From Chloracidobacterium thermophilum B (GTDB taxonomy: Bacteria; Acidobacteriota; Blastocatellia; Chloracidobacteriales; Chloracidobacteriaceae): 64,000 nucleotides of DNA. The stretch is taken from positions 1,657,501-1,721,500 of the forward strand of contig NC_016024.1 in the NCBI RefSeq assembly GCF_000226295.1, read 5' to 3'. Each line of letters starts with the position of its first letter. Position 1 is the stretch's first letter. Positions 1 to 8,799 of the stretch are shown here, one piece after another. A program made the position numbers and the translations under genes. The notes beneath the pieces are model-generated. The model did no database searches. It worked only from the letters and a program-made list of their open reading frames with translations, and was not told the origin of the DNA.

Positions 1-931
1 ACTTGCCGTTTTCATACAGTTCCTTGCGCATGGGCACGAGCAGGTTCTGTACCGGGCGAAAATCATAAAACGACTCCCGAAACCGCAGCGGCTTGTCGCC
101 CGGCGTGGGCTGCACTTCATATTCGAGGTGCAGGATACGGTAGGTCTGGCTGCTGATGAAGTATTTCGTCTTGGTGCCGTCGCGATGGGTCAGTTCCAGG
201 CCAATCGTATCAATGCCCATGATGCGCTCGCCGGGAACGCGCGTCACCGTCGTTCCGTCTTCCTTGTAGCGCAAAAGCGCAAAGTAATCGTGCTTGAGCG
301 AGGCCAGAAAGGTCGCCTGGGCTTCCGGGGTCAGGGTGATGGACTGGCGGTTTTGTGCCGCCCAGTTGGTGTAGCCGTTGAATCCAAACACCAGTTGCTG
401 CGGTTCATCGCCCTGTGGGCTGGGAAGTTCCACCTCGATACGGACACAGTTGCGGTCAGAAGTCTCACGGCGCAGGATGTGTTCCACGATTTTGCCTTCA
501 ATCGGCGGACGGTTGTCGTCGGTGGCAATTTTGATGACGCCTTCAAGCCGCGCATTCGTGAACACATAGTCTATGACCGGCCGGCTGCCGTAGGCATAGA
601 TGACAATTTCAGCAACAGTTTCGCCATCCCAGGTTTCAGGTTTGTTGAGCTTGACAGCTTTGGGTTTTTCGGGCTTGGGTGTCTTGTCGCGGGCAGCCTC
701 GTCCGGGTTGTCGCTGCGCTTCTTCCCACCGCTTTTGCCGTTCTCACCCGGTTTGCTGTTTTCCCGGGCTTTTTCTGCATCCGGCTTGGCCGGTGCTCCC
801 GGATTCGGCGTCTGCCCGGATGGAAGCCGCCCGGCAGCCGAGCGTACCGGTGGCGGGGTCAGGGCAACAACGAAAAAGTAACTCCACAGAGCACAGAAGC
901 AGACAAGCGTCCACCGCTGAAAACCAGGCAT
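1..931 (-). CDS. Partial exported protein, LolA-like tail (3' end outside window)
   Basis: The reading frame stays open on the minus strand from an ATG at 931 to the window edge, so about 310 residues are visible and the C-terminus is missing. The N-terminus has a hydrophobic segment (residues about 8-25) that looks like a signal peptide or anchor. A low-complexity stretch rich in Pro, Lys, Gly and Glu (about 35-95) follows, then a globular part. That part ends in beta-rich sequence containing LRFRESFYDF and LVPMRKELYENG, reminiscent of the outer-membrane-lipoprotein-sorting (LolA/LolB-like) folds found in acidobacterial secreted proteins. That resemblance is by eye only. Opposing plus-strand frames are shadows of this gene. 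Function unknown; probably envelope-located. Confidence 0.65.
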   Translation of the reverse strand, partial: MPGFQRWTLVCFCALWSYFFVVALTPPPVRSAAGRLPSGQTPNPGAPAKPDAEKARENSKPGENGKSGGKKRSDNPDEAARDKTPKPEKPKAVKLNKPETWDGETVAEIVIYAYGSRPVIDYVFTNARLEGVIKIATDDNRPPIEGKIVEHILRRETSDRNCVRIEVELPSPQGDEPQQLVFGFNGYTNWAAQNRQSITLTPEAQATFLASLKHDYFALLRYKEDGTTVTRVPGERIMGIDTIGLELTHRDGTKTKYFISSQTYRILHLEYEVQPTPGDKPLRFRESFYDFRPVQNLLVPMRKELYENGK

Positions 932-1256
932 GTTTTTCCTCCACAAACCGTCTTTTGGGATGCCGTCGGCACGAGTCATCCCTGTTTTGCCGTCACCGTC
1001 GCATCCCAATCTCATCCGCAAACCTTACACACAACCCGCACAGCTTACACGTGCGAACCTGTCCACGTTCCATAGAAAGCACACGCGGCTGGAATCAACT
1101 TTTTCGTCCGGCGCGCCGGCAGCGTGCTGACGACGATTTGGCTTCGGCGCAGGCTGTTTACAGCCCAAAAAGATGTTTGTTTCCAGTCCGGGGGTTGCGC
1201 TATATCTGCATCACACCAGACACGTTATCCCGCTGCTCAGTCTCATTCGTCCCCCA
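932..1256. other. Intergenic region between divergent genes
   Basis: About 325 bases separate the divergent starts at 931 (minus) and 1257 (plus). Both promoters should lie here, but I see no convincing -35/-10 pair, riboswitch or hairpin. The plus frame of the methyltransferase is open back to 1173, but that upstream part does not resemble the family. Confidence 0.5.
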
Positions 1257-1832
1257 ATGAAGAGTACGACGGCCATTTTCTGGAAGTCCTTTGTCAAGCA
1301 TCCGCGCTATACCGGTGCCCTTGCCCCCAGCTCAGAGAAACTGGCCCAGGGTATGCTTTCCAAAACTGACTTGCGAACCGCCCGCTTCGTCGTGGAGTTG
1401 GGCCCTGGGACAGGGGCGTTTACCGCATCCATTCTGGCAGCCCTGCCGCCCGGGGCCGAGCTGCTGGCTATTGAACGCAATCCCGAACTGGCCAGCTTTT
1501 TACGCTGCCGCTTACCCCGCGCCCGCGTCGTGTGTGACGATGCCGCGAACCTGGGACGGTATCTGGCAAACCGTCCCCACCCGCCGGCGGCGATTTTCTG
1601 TGGGCTGCCCCTGTCGTGGCTTCCAGCGCGCGAGCGAACGCGGATTCTCGATGTGGTCGCGGACGCGCTGCCGCCGGGAAGCACGTTCACGCTGTTTCAG
1701 TACGTCCACGCTGCGCCGACCCCACCGGGGCAACAGGTTCACCGGGCGCTCCGGGCACGTTTCCAACACATCGAACGCTTCCCGGTCTGGTGGAACTTGC
1801 CCCCGGCCTATGTTGTACACTGCGTCAAATGA
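1257..1832 (+). CDS. Phospholipid N-methyltransferase-like SAM enzyme
   Basis: A 191-residue class I SAM-dependent methyltransferase. The N-terminus has the motif FVKHPRYTGALAPSS, which matches the typical start of PmtA-type phospholipid N-methyltransferases (FxxxPxxxGAxAPSS). Motif I is VVELGPGTGAFT, and an acidic residue in AIERNPEL probably binds the SAM ribose. The late FCGLPLSW replaces the NLPY-type motif of the related KsgA rRNA dimethylases. Family knowledge suggests methylation of phosphatidylethanolamine or a related lipid at the membrane. The ATG at 1257 is chosen because the conserved family N-terminus begins there. The SAM-degrading enzyme gene follows after 54 bases in the same direction. 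Confidence 0.75.
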   Translation: MKSTTAIFWKSFVKHPRYTGALAPSSEKLAQGMLSKTDLRTARFVVELGPGTGAFTASILAALPPGAELLAIERNPELASFLRCRLPRARVVCDDAANLGRYLANRPHPPAAIFCGLPLSWLPARERTRILDVVADALPPGSTFTLFQYVHAAPTPPGQQVHRALRARFQHIERFPVWWNLPPAYVVHCVK

Positions 1833-1886
1833 CCCCATCGCCAGTCCTGCCGATGATCTGTATCTGATTTCTGGAGACTTTCCCGC

Positions 1887-2705
1887 ATGTCCAAGCGCCA
1901 TCTGGTGACGCTCCTGACCGACTTTGGCACGATGGACCACTTCGTCGCGGCCATGAAAGGCGTCATTCTTGACATCCACCGGGACGTGGACATCGTGGAC
2001 ATTTCCCACGACATTCCGCCACACGATGTCTTCGCGGCAGCGTTCGTCCTCAACAGCGCCATGTCGTACTTCCCACGGTTTACCACGCACGTTGCCGTTG
2101 TGGACCCGACGGTTGGCTCGGCGCGGCGGCCGATTCTGGTGATGACCGACAACTACAACTTCATCGGCCCCGACAACGGACTGTTCAGTTACGTTTACCA
2201 GACGGAAACGGTCAACCGGGTCATCCATATCACCGCTGACTATTACTTCCGCCAGCCGGTGTGTCCAACCTTTCACGGGCGGGATGTCTTTGCGCCCATT
2301 GCCGGCTATCTGGCCAAGGGCGTGGACCCCCGGAAAATGGGCGAGCCGATTACGGACTACGTGCGTTTTGACGTGCCGCGCCCGGATGTCTCCGACCCGA
2401 AACGTCTGCGCGGTGCCATTCTGCATATTGACCGCTTTGGAAACTGCTTTACCAACTTCACCAAAGAGCACATTCAGTTGGCCGCCCTGCGCGCTGGCGG
2501 CCGGTTTCTCGTCATCCACCCGCAGGACCCGGCCAAGAGCCGCGAGGTGACGAAGTTCGTCACCCACTACGCCGAGGCCCAGCCCAATGAGTTGTTCGCC
2601 CTTTTTTCGAGCACCGGCTACCTTGAAATCGCGGCCCTGAAGGTTCCGGCGGCGCGCGTCCTTGAAGCCCGCCGGGGGATGGAAGTGCAGTTTGTTGTGC
2701 CGTAG
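1887..2705 (+). CDS. SAM hydroxide adenosyltransferase (DUF62 family)
   Basis: A 272-residue member of the DUF62 / SAM hydrolase family, relatives of fluorinase and chlorinase. It begins LVTLLTDFGTMDHFVAAMKG, the family's nucleoside-binding start. The central FIGPDNGLFS and GRDVFAPIAGYLA are family signatures, and the C-terminal domain includes HIDRFGNCFTNF. Members split S-adenosylmethionine with hydroxide to adenosine and methionine. I see no reason to suspect halogenase activity. Length is normal. It lies downstream of a SAM-dependent methyltransferase and faces gatB, with a terminator-like hairpin at 2727-2751 between the convergent ends. Confidence 0.88.
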   Translation: MSKRHLVTLLTDFGTMDHFVAAMKGVILDIHRDVDIVDISHDIPPHDVFAAAFVLNSAMSYFPRFTTHVAVVDPTVGSARRPILVMTDNYNFIGPDNGLFSYVYQTETVNRVIHITADYYFRQPVCPTFHGRDVFAPIAGYLAKGVDPRKMGEPITDYVRFDVPRPDVSDPKRLRGAILHIDRFGNCFTNFTKEHIQLAALRAGGRFLVIHPQDPAKSREVTKFVTHYAEAQPNELFALFSSTGYLEIAALKVPAARVLEARRGMEVQFVVP

Positions 2706-2726
2706 GCAGCCAAGCCCGAAAGGCCG

Positions 2727-2751
2727 CCGGGGAGCCTGCTCCACCGGTTTT
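2727..2751 (+). terminator. Candidate Rho-independent terminator
   Basis: Left arm CCGGGGAG (2727-2734) pairs with CTCCACCGG (2739-2747) with one bulged base and a 4-base loop. A TTTT run follows directly. It sits 22 bases after the stop of the SAM hydroxide adenosyltransferase gene and before the end of convergent gatB. Confidence 0.5.
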
Positions 2752-2794
2752 CCCCGCTCCCTGGGTGAAGGGCAAAGCGCGCGGGCCAGCGTGG

Positions 2795-4312
2795 TCATGG
2801 AGTGTCGAGCAGGCGTTTGAGCACTTCGTTGACCACCTGGGGATTGGCTTTGCCCTTTGTGGCCTTCATCACCTGCCCCACGAAAAACGCCAGCAAGGGT
2901 GTTTTTCCGCCCCGGTATTCAGCCGCCTGCTTCGGGTTGGCGGCGATGACCTCGGCGGCAATGGCTTCAATCTGCCCGACATCCGACACCTGCCCGCCAC
3001 CCAGTTCCTGGACAATCTCCCGGGCCGCTTTGCCGGTGGTCAACATCCGCTCGAAGACTTCCTTGGCCAGCTTGGTGCTGAGTGTCCCGTCGGCAATCAG
3101 GCCGATGAGTTCCGCCAGCGCCGTCGGGGCAATCGGTGAAGTTTCCAGAGAAAGTTTTTCAGCCGGGATGCGTGCCAGCAATTCGTTGGCAATCCAGTTG
3201 AAAGCCGCGCGGGCGTTGCCGCTGGCTTCGACACAGGCTTCAAAGAAATCGGCCATTTCGCGGGTCGTCGTCATCAACGAGGAATCTTCAAACGACAACC
3301 CGTAGCTTTCTGCAAAGCGACGGCGGCGGGGTTCGGGAAGCTCCGGCATCCGACTGCGCAAAGCCGCAATGGTTTCGGCCGTGAGGACCAGCGGCGGCAA
3401 GTCAGGTTCGGGAAAGTAGCGGTAGTCGTGGGCCTCTTCCTTGCTCCGCATGGTGTAGGTGCGGGCTTCGCGCTCGCTCCACAGGCGCGTTTCCTGCACG
3501 ATGTGCCCACCTTCTTCGAGAATCCGTATCTGCCGGGCAATTTCGTAGTCAATCGCCCGCTGGATGAACCGGAACGAGTTGAGGTTTTTGGTCTCCGTAC
3601 GGGTGCCGAACGTCGTGCTGCCGCGCCGCCGGATGGAGACATTGGCGTCGCAGCGCAGGCTGCCTTCTTCCATGTTGCCGTCGCAGGCATCCACATACAG
3701 CAGGGCGCGCCGCAGGTACTGCACATAGTCGTAGGCTTCCCAACTGCTGCGGAAATCCGGCTCGCTGACAATCTCCACCAGTGGCACACCGCTCCGGTTG
3801 AGGTTCACATAAGATGAGGTATCCGAATCCGGCATCCCTTCGTGAAGGCTTTTGCCAGCGTCTTCCTCGATGTGCATCCGCTGGATGCGAAACGTCTTCA
3901 GGCGCCATTCCACTGGGCGGCCGGTTTCATCCCGTTCACTGGTCGGGATTTCCACGTACCCGGAAACTGAAAAGGGCTGGTCGTACTGGGAAATCTGATA
4001 GCCCTTGGGCAGGTCCGGGTAGAAGTAATTTTTTCGCGCAAAAACCGAAGTTTCGTTGATGTGTAAATTGAGGGCAAACGCAGCCAACGCAGCCTTTTCC
4101 ACCACCAACTGATTGAGCACCGGAAGTGCTCCGGGCAGCCCCAAACACACCGGACAGGTGTTGGCATTCGGTTCCGCCCCAAAGTCAGTCGGGCAGGGAC
4201 AAAAAATTTTTGTACGGGTCTTCAATTGCGCGTGAATTTCCAACCCGATGACCGGCTCATACTTTTCACGCAGAAGCTTGGTAAGGTCTGTCATGGAACG
4301 TGGTTCTGTCAC
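2795..4312 (-). CDS. gatB: Asp/Glu-tRNA(Asn/Gln) amidotransferase subunit B
   Basis: GatB binds misacylated Glu-tRNA(Gln) or Asp-tRNA(Asn) and, with GatA and GatC, converts it to Gln-tRNA(Gln) or Asn-tRNA(Asn). The 505 residues match the family length. The start of the catalytic cradle, YEPVIGLEIHAQLKT, is clear. Zinc-binding cysteines are present as FCPCP and TCPVCLGLPG, and GVPLVEIVSEPD and DANVSIR are signature blocks. The C-terminal GatB/YqeY helical tail ends in AANPKQAAEYRGGK and VNEVLKRLL. The start could also be the internal ATG at 4294. gatA and gatC are not in this window, so the complex is split across loci. A receiver-domain gene lies 18 bases upstream on the same strand. Confidence 0.96.
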   Translation of the reverse strand: MTEPRSMTDLTKLLREKYEPVIGLEIHAQLKTRTKIFCPCPTDFGAEPNANTCPVCLGLPGALPVLNQLVVEKAALAAFALNLHINETSVFARKNYFYPDLPKGYQISQYDQPFSVSGYVEIPTSERDETGRPVEWRLKTFRIQRMHIEEDAGKSLHEGMPDSDTSSYVNLNRSGVPLVEIVSEPDFRSSWEAYDYVQYLRRALLYVDACDGNMEEGSLRCDANVSIRRRGSTTFGTRTETKNLNSFRFIQRAIDYEIARQIRILEEGGHIVQETRLWSEREARTYTMRSKEEAHDYRYFPEPDLPPLVLTAETIAALRSRMPELPEPRRRRFAESYGLSFEDSSLMTTTREMADFFEACVEASGNARAAFNWIANELLARIPAEKLSLETSPIAPTALAELIGLIADGTLSTKLAKEVFERMLTTGKAAREIVQELGGGQVSDVGQIEAIAAEVIAANPKQAAEYRGGKTPLLAFFVGQVMKATKGKANPQVVNEVLKRLLDTP

Positions 4313-4330
4313 GTGGAGCGGAAACAGACG

Positions 4331-4702
4331 TTATGGACGATTGCGGGTCGCCGCCTTAACAATCGAAAGAAGCTGCGACGGCGAAAAGGGCTTGCGGAAG
4401 TAGGTGACGACGCCAGCCTGCAAAGCATCCACTTCAGTTTTCACGCTCGTGTTTCCGGTGAGAATAATGACTGGCAAATCAGACAGTGCCGGTATCTGCC
4501 GCAGCCGGCGATAGGTCTCACTGCCATCCATTTCAGGCATGTCGAGGTCAAGCAGAAGGCAGGCAAACTGGGGATCGCGCTCCAGCATTTCGAGCGCCAA
4601 CCGCCCGTTTTCCACCGTCACCACGTCGAATTCACGCCCCAGCGTGCTCTTGATGACGGCCCGAATCCCGATGTCGTCGTCGGCAGCCAAAACCCGTTTC
4701 AT
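4331..4702 (-). CDS. Single-domain response regulator (CheY-like)
   Basis: A 123-residue protein made only of a receiver domain. It shows the acidic pair AADDDIG near the N-terminus, the phospho-acceptor Asp in LLLDLDMPEMDG (about residue 53), Thr in VIILTGNT and Lys in YFRKPFSP. No output domain is present, so it would act by protein-protein contact as in CheY/Spo0F relays. The frame is open further upstream, but the ATG at 4702 is preceded by GAGGAGG at good spacing and matches the family start. It lies between gatB and a membrane protein gene on the same strand; the cognate kinase is not adjacent. Confidence 0.88.
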   Translation of the reverse strand: MKRVLAADDDIGIRAVIKSTLGREFDVVTVENGRLALEMLERDPQFACLLLDLDMPEMDGSETYRRLRQIPALSDLPVIILTGNTSVKTEVDALQAGVVTYFRKPFSPSQLLSIVKAATRNRP

Positions 4703-4793
4703 TCCAATCCGTTCCTCCTCACGGCTTTTTCTTTTCCACAGCGCTACCGGAAACTGTACCGGCTGCCGCAGAAAACCATTTGGTCCACTTGCC

Positions 4794-5570
4794 TCATGGG
4801 TGTCCCCCTGGACGCCGCGCCCCCCGGTCTTCACGGTTCATACGCTCTTCGAGTTCGTCCCACATGCGCTGCATTTCGGCCTCGACGACGCGGAAGTTCT
4901 TGTACTTGCGCCGGATACGCCAGCGCCGCCAGGGTCCCGTCACCCACTCCCAAGTCGCCCGCAGTGGCGCCACCTCACCGCCCCGGATGGTCAGAAAACC
5001 AATCCCCAGGGCCCACAGGGCTGAAACGGAATCCGGGTAGCCATACAGCAGAAAGACGATGTCTATCGCCGCTGAAACATAGAAAATCGTGCGCCCGCGC
5101 AACAACACGAAATTGAAAAACGTCGGGGTGTTCCACAGGCGCGCAGCAAAGACGCCCACCATCAGGGAAAACAGCGTGGCGGAACTCGCGGCAAAAACAA
5201 ACGAGGGAACCGGCGAAGGCAGGAACTGGCGTACCACCAGCGCCATCAGAAAGGTGCCCAGGTAGGCGGCCGCCCCGCCCAGGAAGCACAGCGCCAAAAA
5301 CCGCCCCGTGCCGAGCATGCGCTCCACAACGTTGCCGAAAAGGTAAAGCACAAGCAGCCCGATCAACCACCCGAACGGCGTCAGCGGGGTAATCGTCGCC
5401 GTGAAAAACTGCCAGACCGCACCCTGGAGAACTGCTTCCGGCAAAAAGAAAAACGGCACCGGCACGAGCGCCCGCACAATGACCACCACGGTCGTTGCTG
5501 CCATGAGGAACAGCGTACCAGGCAGTGGGCCACCGACATTCACCGGCAGATCATCGAAAACACGGCGCAT
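4794..5570 (-). CDS. Rhomboid-like membrane protein without catalytic motif
   Basis: About 258 residues with five to six membrane segments. It has the rhomboid-fold layout: a first segment, then WQFFTATITPL (like the family's WR..T..F.H loop), then GNVVERMLGTGRFLALCFLGG (like GxxLExxxGxxrfL). The serine-protease motif GxSG, expected in the fourth segment, is replaced by FAASSATLF, and no His is seen in the last segment. It is therefore more likely an inactive rhomboid-like (DUF1751/TMEM115-type) protein than an active intramembrane protease. The tail is charged and cytoplasmic, rich in Arg and Glu. The frame is open to 5606; the ATG at 5570 is preferred. Function unknown. Confidence 0.7.
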   Translation of the reverse strand: MRRVFDDLPVNVGGPLPGTLFLMAATTVVVIVRALVPVPFFFLPEAVLQGAVWQFFTATITPLTPFGWLIGLLVLYLFGNVVERMLGTGRFLALCFLGGAAAYLGTFLMALVVRQFLPSPVPSFVFAASSATLFSLMVGVFAARLWNTPTFFNFVLLRGRTIFYVSAAIDIVFLLYGYPDSVSALWALGIGFLTIRGGEVAPLRATWEWVTGPWRRWRIRRKYKNFRVVEAEMQRMWDELEERMNREDRGARRPGGHP

Positions 5571-5790
5571 AGAGCAGACTGGGAAGCCCCTGGCAAAGTG
5601 GAGCATCTGCCGGACGGCATCGCACGGGCCGGCAGAAACGACGTGACTATGGCACGGAAACGCAGTTCAAGGCAATGAAACCTGTTTCCTTCTGCCCACT
5701 TCATCCCAGGGTTTTCATGTCGCTCAGGAACGACATAGAATGCGGCGGCCTCAGTTTCGTGAACGAGCCCCCTTCCGTGGAGCGCACGTT

Positions 5791-6294
5791 ATGCTGACCA
5801 CAATCAATCTGCACCAATGGATTGCAGACCACCGGCATCTTCTCCGCCCACCGGTGGGGAATGCGCAGATATGGAAAGACCGGGAATTTATGGTGACAGT
5901 CGTGGGCGGCCCCAACCAGCGCAAGGACTACCACATTGATCCCGGTGAAGAGTTCTTCTACCAACTCGAAGGCGACATGACCCTGCGCCTGATTGAAAAC
6001 GGGGAGTTCCGGGATTTGCCCATCCGCGAAGGTGAAATCTTCTTGCTTCCGCCCCTGGTGCCGCATTCCCCCCAGCGCGGCCCGAACACCCTGGGGTTGG
6101 TCATCGAGCGAATCCGACGCCCCGACGAACAGGACCGGTTTGAATGGTACTGCGATCGCTGCGGGCATCGGTTGCACGAAGTCGCCCTTCACGTCACCGA
6201 TCTCACAACCCAACTCAAGCCGCTGTTCGATGCGTTCTGGGCTGATGAGCGTGCCCGCACCTGTACGGCTTGTGGCCACGTGCTTCAACCCTGA
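5791..6294 (+). CDS. nbaC: 3-hydroxyanthranilate 3,4-dioxygenase
   Basis: A 167-residue cupin that opens the ring of 3-hydroxyanthranilate to 2-amino-3-carboxymuconate semialdehyde, the precursor of quinolinate (kynurenine route to NAD) or of 2-aminomuconate in tryptophan degradation. Visible iron ligands are His48 and Glu54 in DYHIDPGEEFFYQLEGDM and His92 in LVPHSPQR; Arg44 precedes them. The C-terminus carries the two CxxC pairs of the bacterial enzyme (Cys121/124 and Cys158/161), a rubredoxin-like iron site. The ATG at 5791 is chosen because GGAG lies 9 bases upstream and the family begins there. No other kynurenine-pathway gene is in the window. Confidence 0.9.
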   Translation: MLTTINLHQWIADHRHLLRPPVGNAQIWKDREFMVTVVGGPNQRKDYHIDPGEEFFYQLEGDMTLRLIENGEFRDLPIREGEIFLLPPLVPHSPQRGPNTLGLVIERIRRPDEQDRFEWYCDRCGHRLHEVALHVTDLTTQLKPLFDAFWADERARTCTACGHVLQP

Positions 6295-6354
6295 CCGGCC
6301 TGGACTTGGCCAGCCCGGACAACAACGCCGCGCAGCTCCAACCTCACAACCCGT

Positions 6355-8403
6355 ATGAAAGCGAGCTACAACTGGCTTGAAACCTACGTCAAGCCCGATC
6401 TCCCGGCTCAGGAATTAGCCCAGCGGTTCACGGCTGTCGGGCTGGCCGTGGATGCCGTCACTCCTGCCGACGGCGACTTCATCTTTGATTTTGACCTCAC
6501 CACGAATCGCCCGGACGCGCTGTGCCACTTCGGTTTGGCGCGGGAGGCGGCCGTGCTGACGGGCACCCGGTTGTCTTTTCCTGACATCCACCTGACGGAG
6601 CAAGCCGTGTCCGGCGGACCAGCAGTGCACGTCCAGATAGCTGCGCCTGATCTGTGCCACCGCTATGCAGCGCGCCTTATCCAAGGCGTACGGGTTGGCC
6701 CGTCGCCGGACTGGCTGGTACGCCGTCTGGCCGCGGTCGGGCAGCGCAGCATCAACAACATCGTGGATGTCACCAACTTCGTGCTGCTCGAACTGGGACA
6801 CCCCCTGCACGCCTTCGACTTCGAGCGGCTGGCCGGACGGCGCATTGTGGTTCGCACGGCCCAACCCGGCGAAACACTTGTGACGCTCGACGGGGTGCAA
6901 CGGGCGCTCACGCCGGACATGCTGATGATTTGCGATGCCGAACGCCCGGTGGCCGTCGCCGGCATCATGGGGGGTGCGGAGAGCGAGATTTCCGCCGTAA
7001 CCACGCAGGTCCTGCTCGAAAGCGCCTGGTTTGCGCCGGCCACGGTACGCCGCACGGCACACCGACTCGGGCTGCACACTGAGGCATCACGCCGCTTTGA
7101 ACGCGGCGCGGATTTTGAAAACGTCCGGCGCGCTCTTGACCGCTGCGCTCAGCTTATTGTCGAGGTCGCCGGCGGGGTCGTGGTTGGGGGGCCGGTTGAC
7201 GTCATCGCCAGAACCCGGACGCCCATCACCGTCCGCCTTCGCCATGCGCGCATTGTGGCGCTGACCGGCGTTGAAGTCGCACCTTCCAGAGCCGCTGACA
7301 TCCTGACGGGACTGGGCTTCGAGCTGGTGACGGAAGATGAAGGCGAAAGTGAGTGGATTGTGCCGAGCTTTCGGGTGGATGTGAGCATCGAGGAAGACCT
7401 CATCGAAGAGGTTGTGCGGCACGTGGGCTATGACGCCATTCCGGCAACGCTCCCCGGCTGGAATGACGCCGGTGAGTATCTGCCCGGCGAAGAGCGGCGA
7501 CGGACACTGCGCCAGACGCTTCTGGCCCACGGCTTCCACGAAGCCATCTCGTTTAGCTGGTGCTCCGGCGAGATGTTGGCCGCCACCGGCGCGCCCGGCG
7601 GGCGGCGGATTGCCAATCCGCTCGACCAGCAGGAAAACGAACTGCGCACCTCCCTGCTTCCGGGGCTCCTGACGGCCGTGGCGCGCAACTTCCGCTTCGG
7701 CACCGAGGATGTCCGGCTGTTCGAGATGGGCAAAGTGTTCCATACCGTGGATGGTCAACTCACCGAGAAGGAATATCTGGCACTGGCTTTGTCTGGCCGC
7801 GCCCTGCCGGAGGACTGGCGCGGCCAACCGGCGGCTGAGAGTTTTCACAGCCTGAAGGGCATGCTGGAACTCCTGTGCGATGCCGTGCGCTGCCCTGCTG
7901 TCACCATCACTGCCCCGGCAGCGGACAGTGCGGTTACGGGATTTCTGCCCGGACAGGTCGCCCTGCTCCAGATTGCCGATCAGCCCGTGGGACGGCTTGG
8001 GCGCATCAGCCCGGCCTTGGCTGCGCACTTTGACTTCAAGCTGCCGGTCTATGTGGCCGAACTCGAACTGGCAGCGCTGCTGGCCGGCAGGACCACCTTT
8101 ACCGCTTACCGCCCACTCCCCCGCTACCCACGGGTCGAACGCGACATTTCGGCGTTGTTCGACGCCGCCCTTCCCTGGGCCAGTATTCAGGACTTCATCC
8201 ACAGCCTGGCCATTCCAGAACTGGAACAGGTCCGGCTGCGGGATATTTTCACCGGCGCGCAGATTCCAGCCGGACAGCGGGCTATAACGCTCAATTTGTG
8301 GTATCGTGCAGCCGATCGCACGCTCACAGACGAAGAAGTGTCCGAGCGTCATCGCCAGGTGGTGGAGGCGCTGTGCACGCACTTCGGCGCGACGATTCGC
8401 TGA
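6355..8403 (+). CDS. pheT: Phenylalanine-tRNA ligase beta subunit, short form
   Basis: The beta subunit of the alpha2-beta2 PheRS, which charges tRNA(Phe). It starts MKASYNWLETYVKP, then shows the B1 helices, the B3/B4 core (INNIVDVTNFVLLELGHPLH), the B5 domain, the catalytic-like module and the C-terminal anticodon-binding FDX-ACB domain (YPRVERDISALF). At 682 residues it is about 110 shorter than the roughly 790-residue E. coli protein. The gap is local: after FTAVGLAVDAV (residues 27-37) the sequence runs almost directly into FDLTTNRPDAL (about 47). The EMAP-II-like tRNA-binding B2 domain is therefore missing. pheS is not adjacent. An antisense frame of 452 codons is a codon-bias shadow. 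Confidence 0.95.
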   Translation: MKASYNWLETYVKPDLPAQELAQRFTAVGLAVDAVTPADGDFIFDFDLTTNRPDALCHFGLAREAAVLTGTRLSFPDIHLTEQAVSGGPAVHVQIAAPDLCHRYAARLIQGVRVGPSPDWLVRRLAAVGQRSINNIVDVTNFVLLELGHPLHAFDFERLAGRRIVVRTAQPGETLVTLDGVQRALTPDMLMICDAERPVAVAGIMGGAESEISAVTTQVLLESAWFAPATVRRTAHRLGLHTEASRRFERGADFENVRRALDRCAQLIVEVAGGVVVGGPVDVIARTRTPITVRLRHARIVALTGVEVAPSRAADILTGLGFELVTEDEGESEWIVPSFRVDVSIEEDLIEEVVRHVGYDAIPATLPGWNDAGEYLPGEERRRTLRQTLLAHGFHEAISFSWCSGEMLAATGAPGGRRIANPLDQQENELRTSLLPGLLTAVARNFRFGTEDVRLFEMGKVFHTVDGQLTEKEYLALALSGRALPEDWRGQPAAESFHSLKGMLELLCDAVRCPAVTITAPAADSAVTGFLPGQVALLQIADQPVGRLGRISPALAAHFDFKLPVYVAELELAALLAGRTTFTAYRPLPRYPRVERDISALFDAALPWASIQDFIHSLAIPELEQVRLRDIFTGAQIPAGQRAITLNLWYRAADRTLTDEEVSERHRQVVEALCTHFGATIR

Positions 8404-8514
8404 CTGTGTGACAACGATCATACCGGGCACATCGGGCCGGGACACATTGGGTCAAGCCGGACAGAAGAAATCATCGAACCAGAACCAGAAGACGACCGAG
8501 CCAGAGGGAAAGCC

Positions 8515-8799
8515 GTGACGACGCTCAACGGAATGGAGAAATTCAATCACCTGGAAGACAAACTGTACCGCATCGTCGAATACGCCAAGCACCTGCGCCA
8601 GGAAAAAGAATCGCTGGAACGTGAAGTCGCCGCACTCAAACGCGAGGCCGCGGCGCGCGCCGAAGAAAATGAACGGCTCAACCAGCGCCTGCACCAGATG
8701 CTCAATGAACGGGATGCCATCAAGAACAAGGTCGAGGCCATGCTGGATGCCATTGCCCTGGTGGAACCGGAGCTGACGGAAGCCGCACGACGTGGATGA
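8515..8799 (+). CDS. ZapB-like coiled-coil protein
   Basis: A 94-residue protein, almost wholly helical with heptad periodicity (HLEDKLYRIVEYAKHLRQEK, then Glu/Arg/Leu-rich repeats to about residue 75). It starts with GTG at 8515 after AGAGGGA. Length, coiled-coil character and position just upstream of zapA suggest a division-ring factor of the ZapB type. Sequence similarity to E. coli ZapB is not clear by eye, so the role is inferred from context. Confidence 0.65.
   Translation: MTTLNGMEKFNHLEDKLYRIVEYAKHLRQEKESLEREVAALKREAAARAEENERLNQRLHQMLNERDAIKNKVEAMLDAIALVEPELTEAARRG

Noticed and set aside
128-1075. Plus-strand open frame of 315 codons at the left edge
   Set aside because: It lies opposite a protein-like minus-strand frame with a signal peptide that runs off the window edge, and its own translation has no family character.
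1173-1256. Upstream start for the methyltransferase
   Set aside because: The extra 28 residues do not match the family; the conserved N-terminus begins at 1257.
1887-2705. Fluorinase or chlorinase
   Set aside because: The motifs fit the common hydroxide-using DUF62 group and no halometabolite genes are nearby.
7087-8445. Minus-strand open frame of 452 codons
   Set aside because: It is antisense to pheT, whose domains are clear; long antisense frames are expected in G+C-rich genes.
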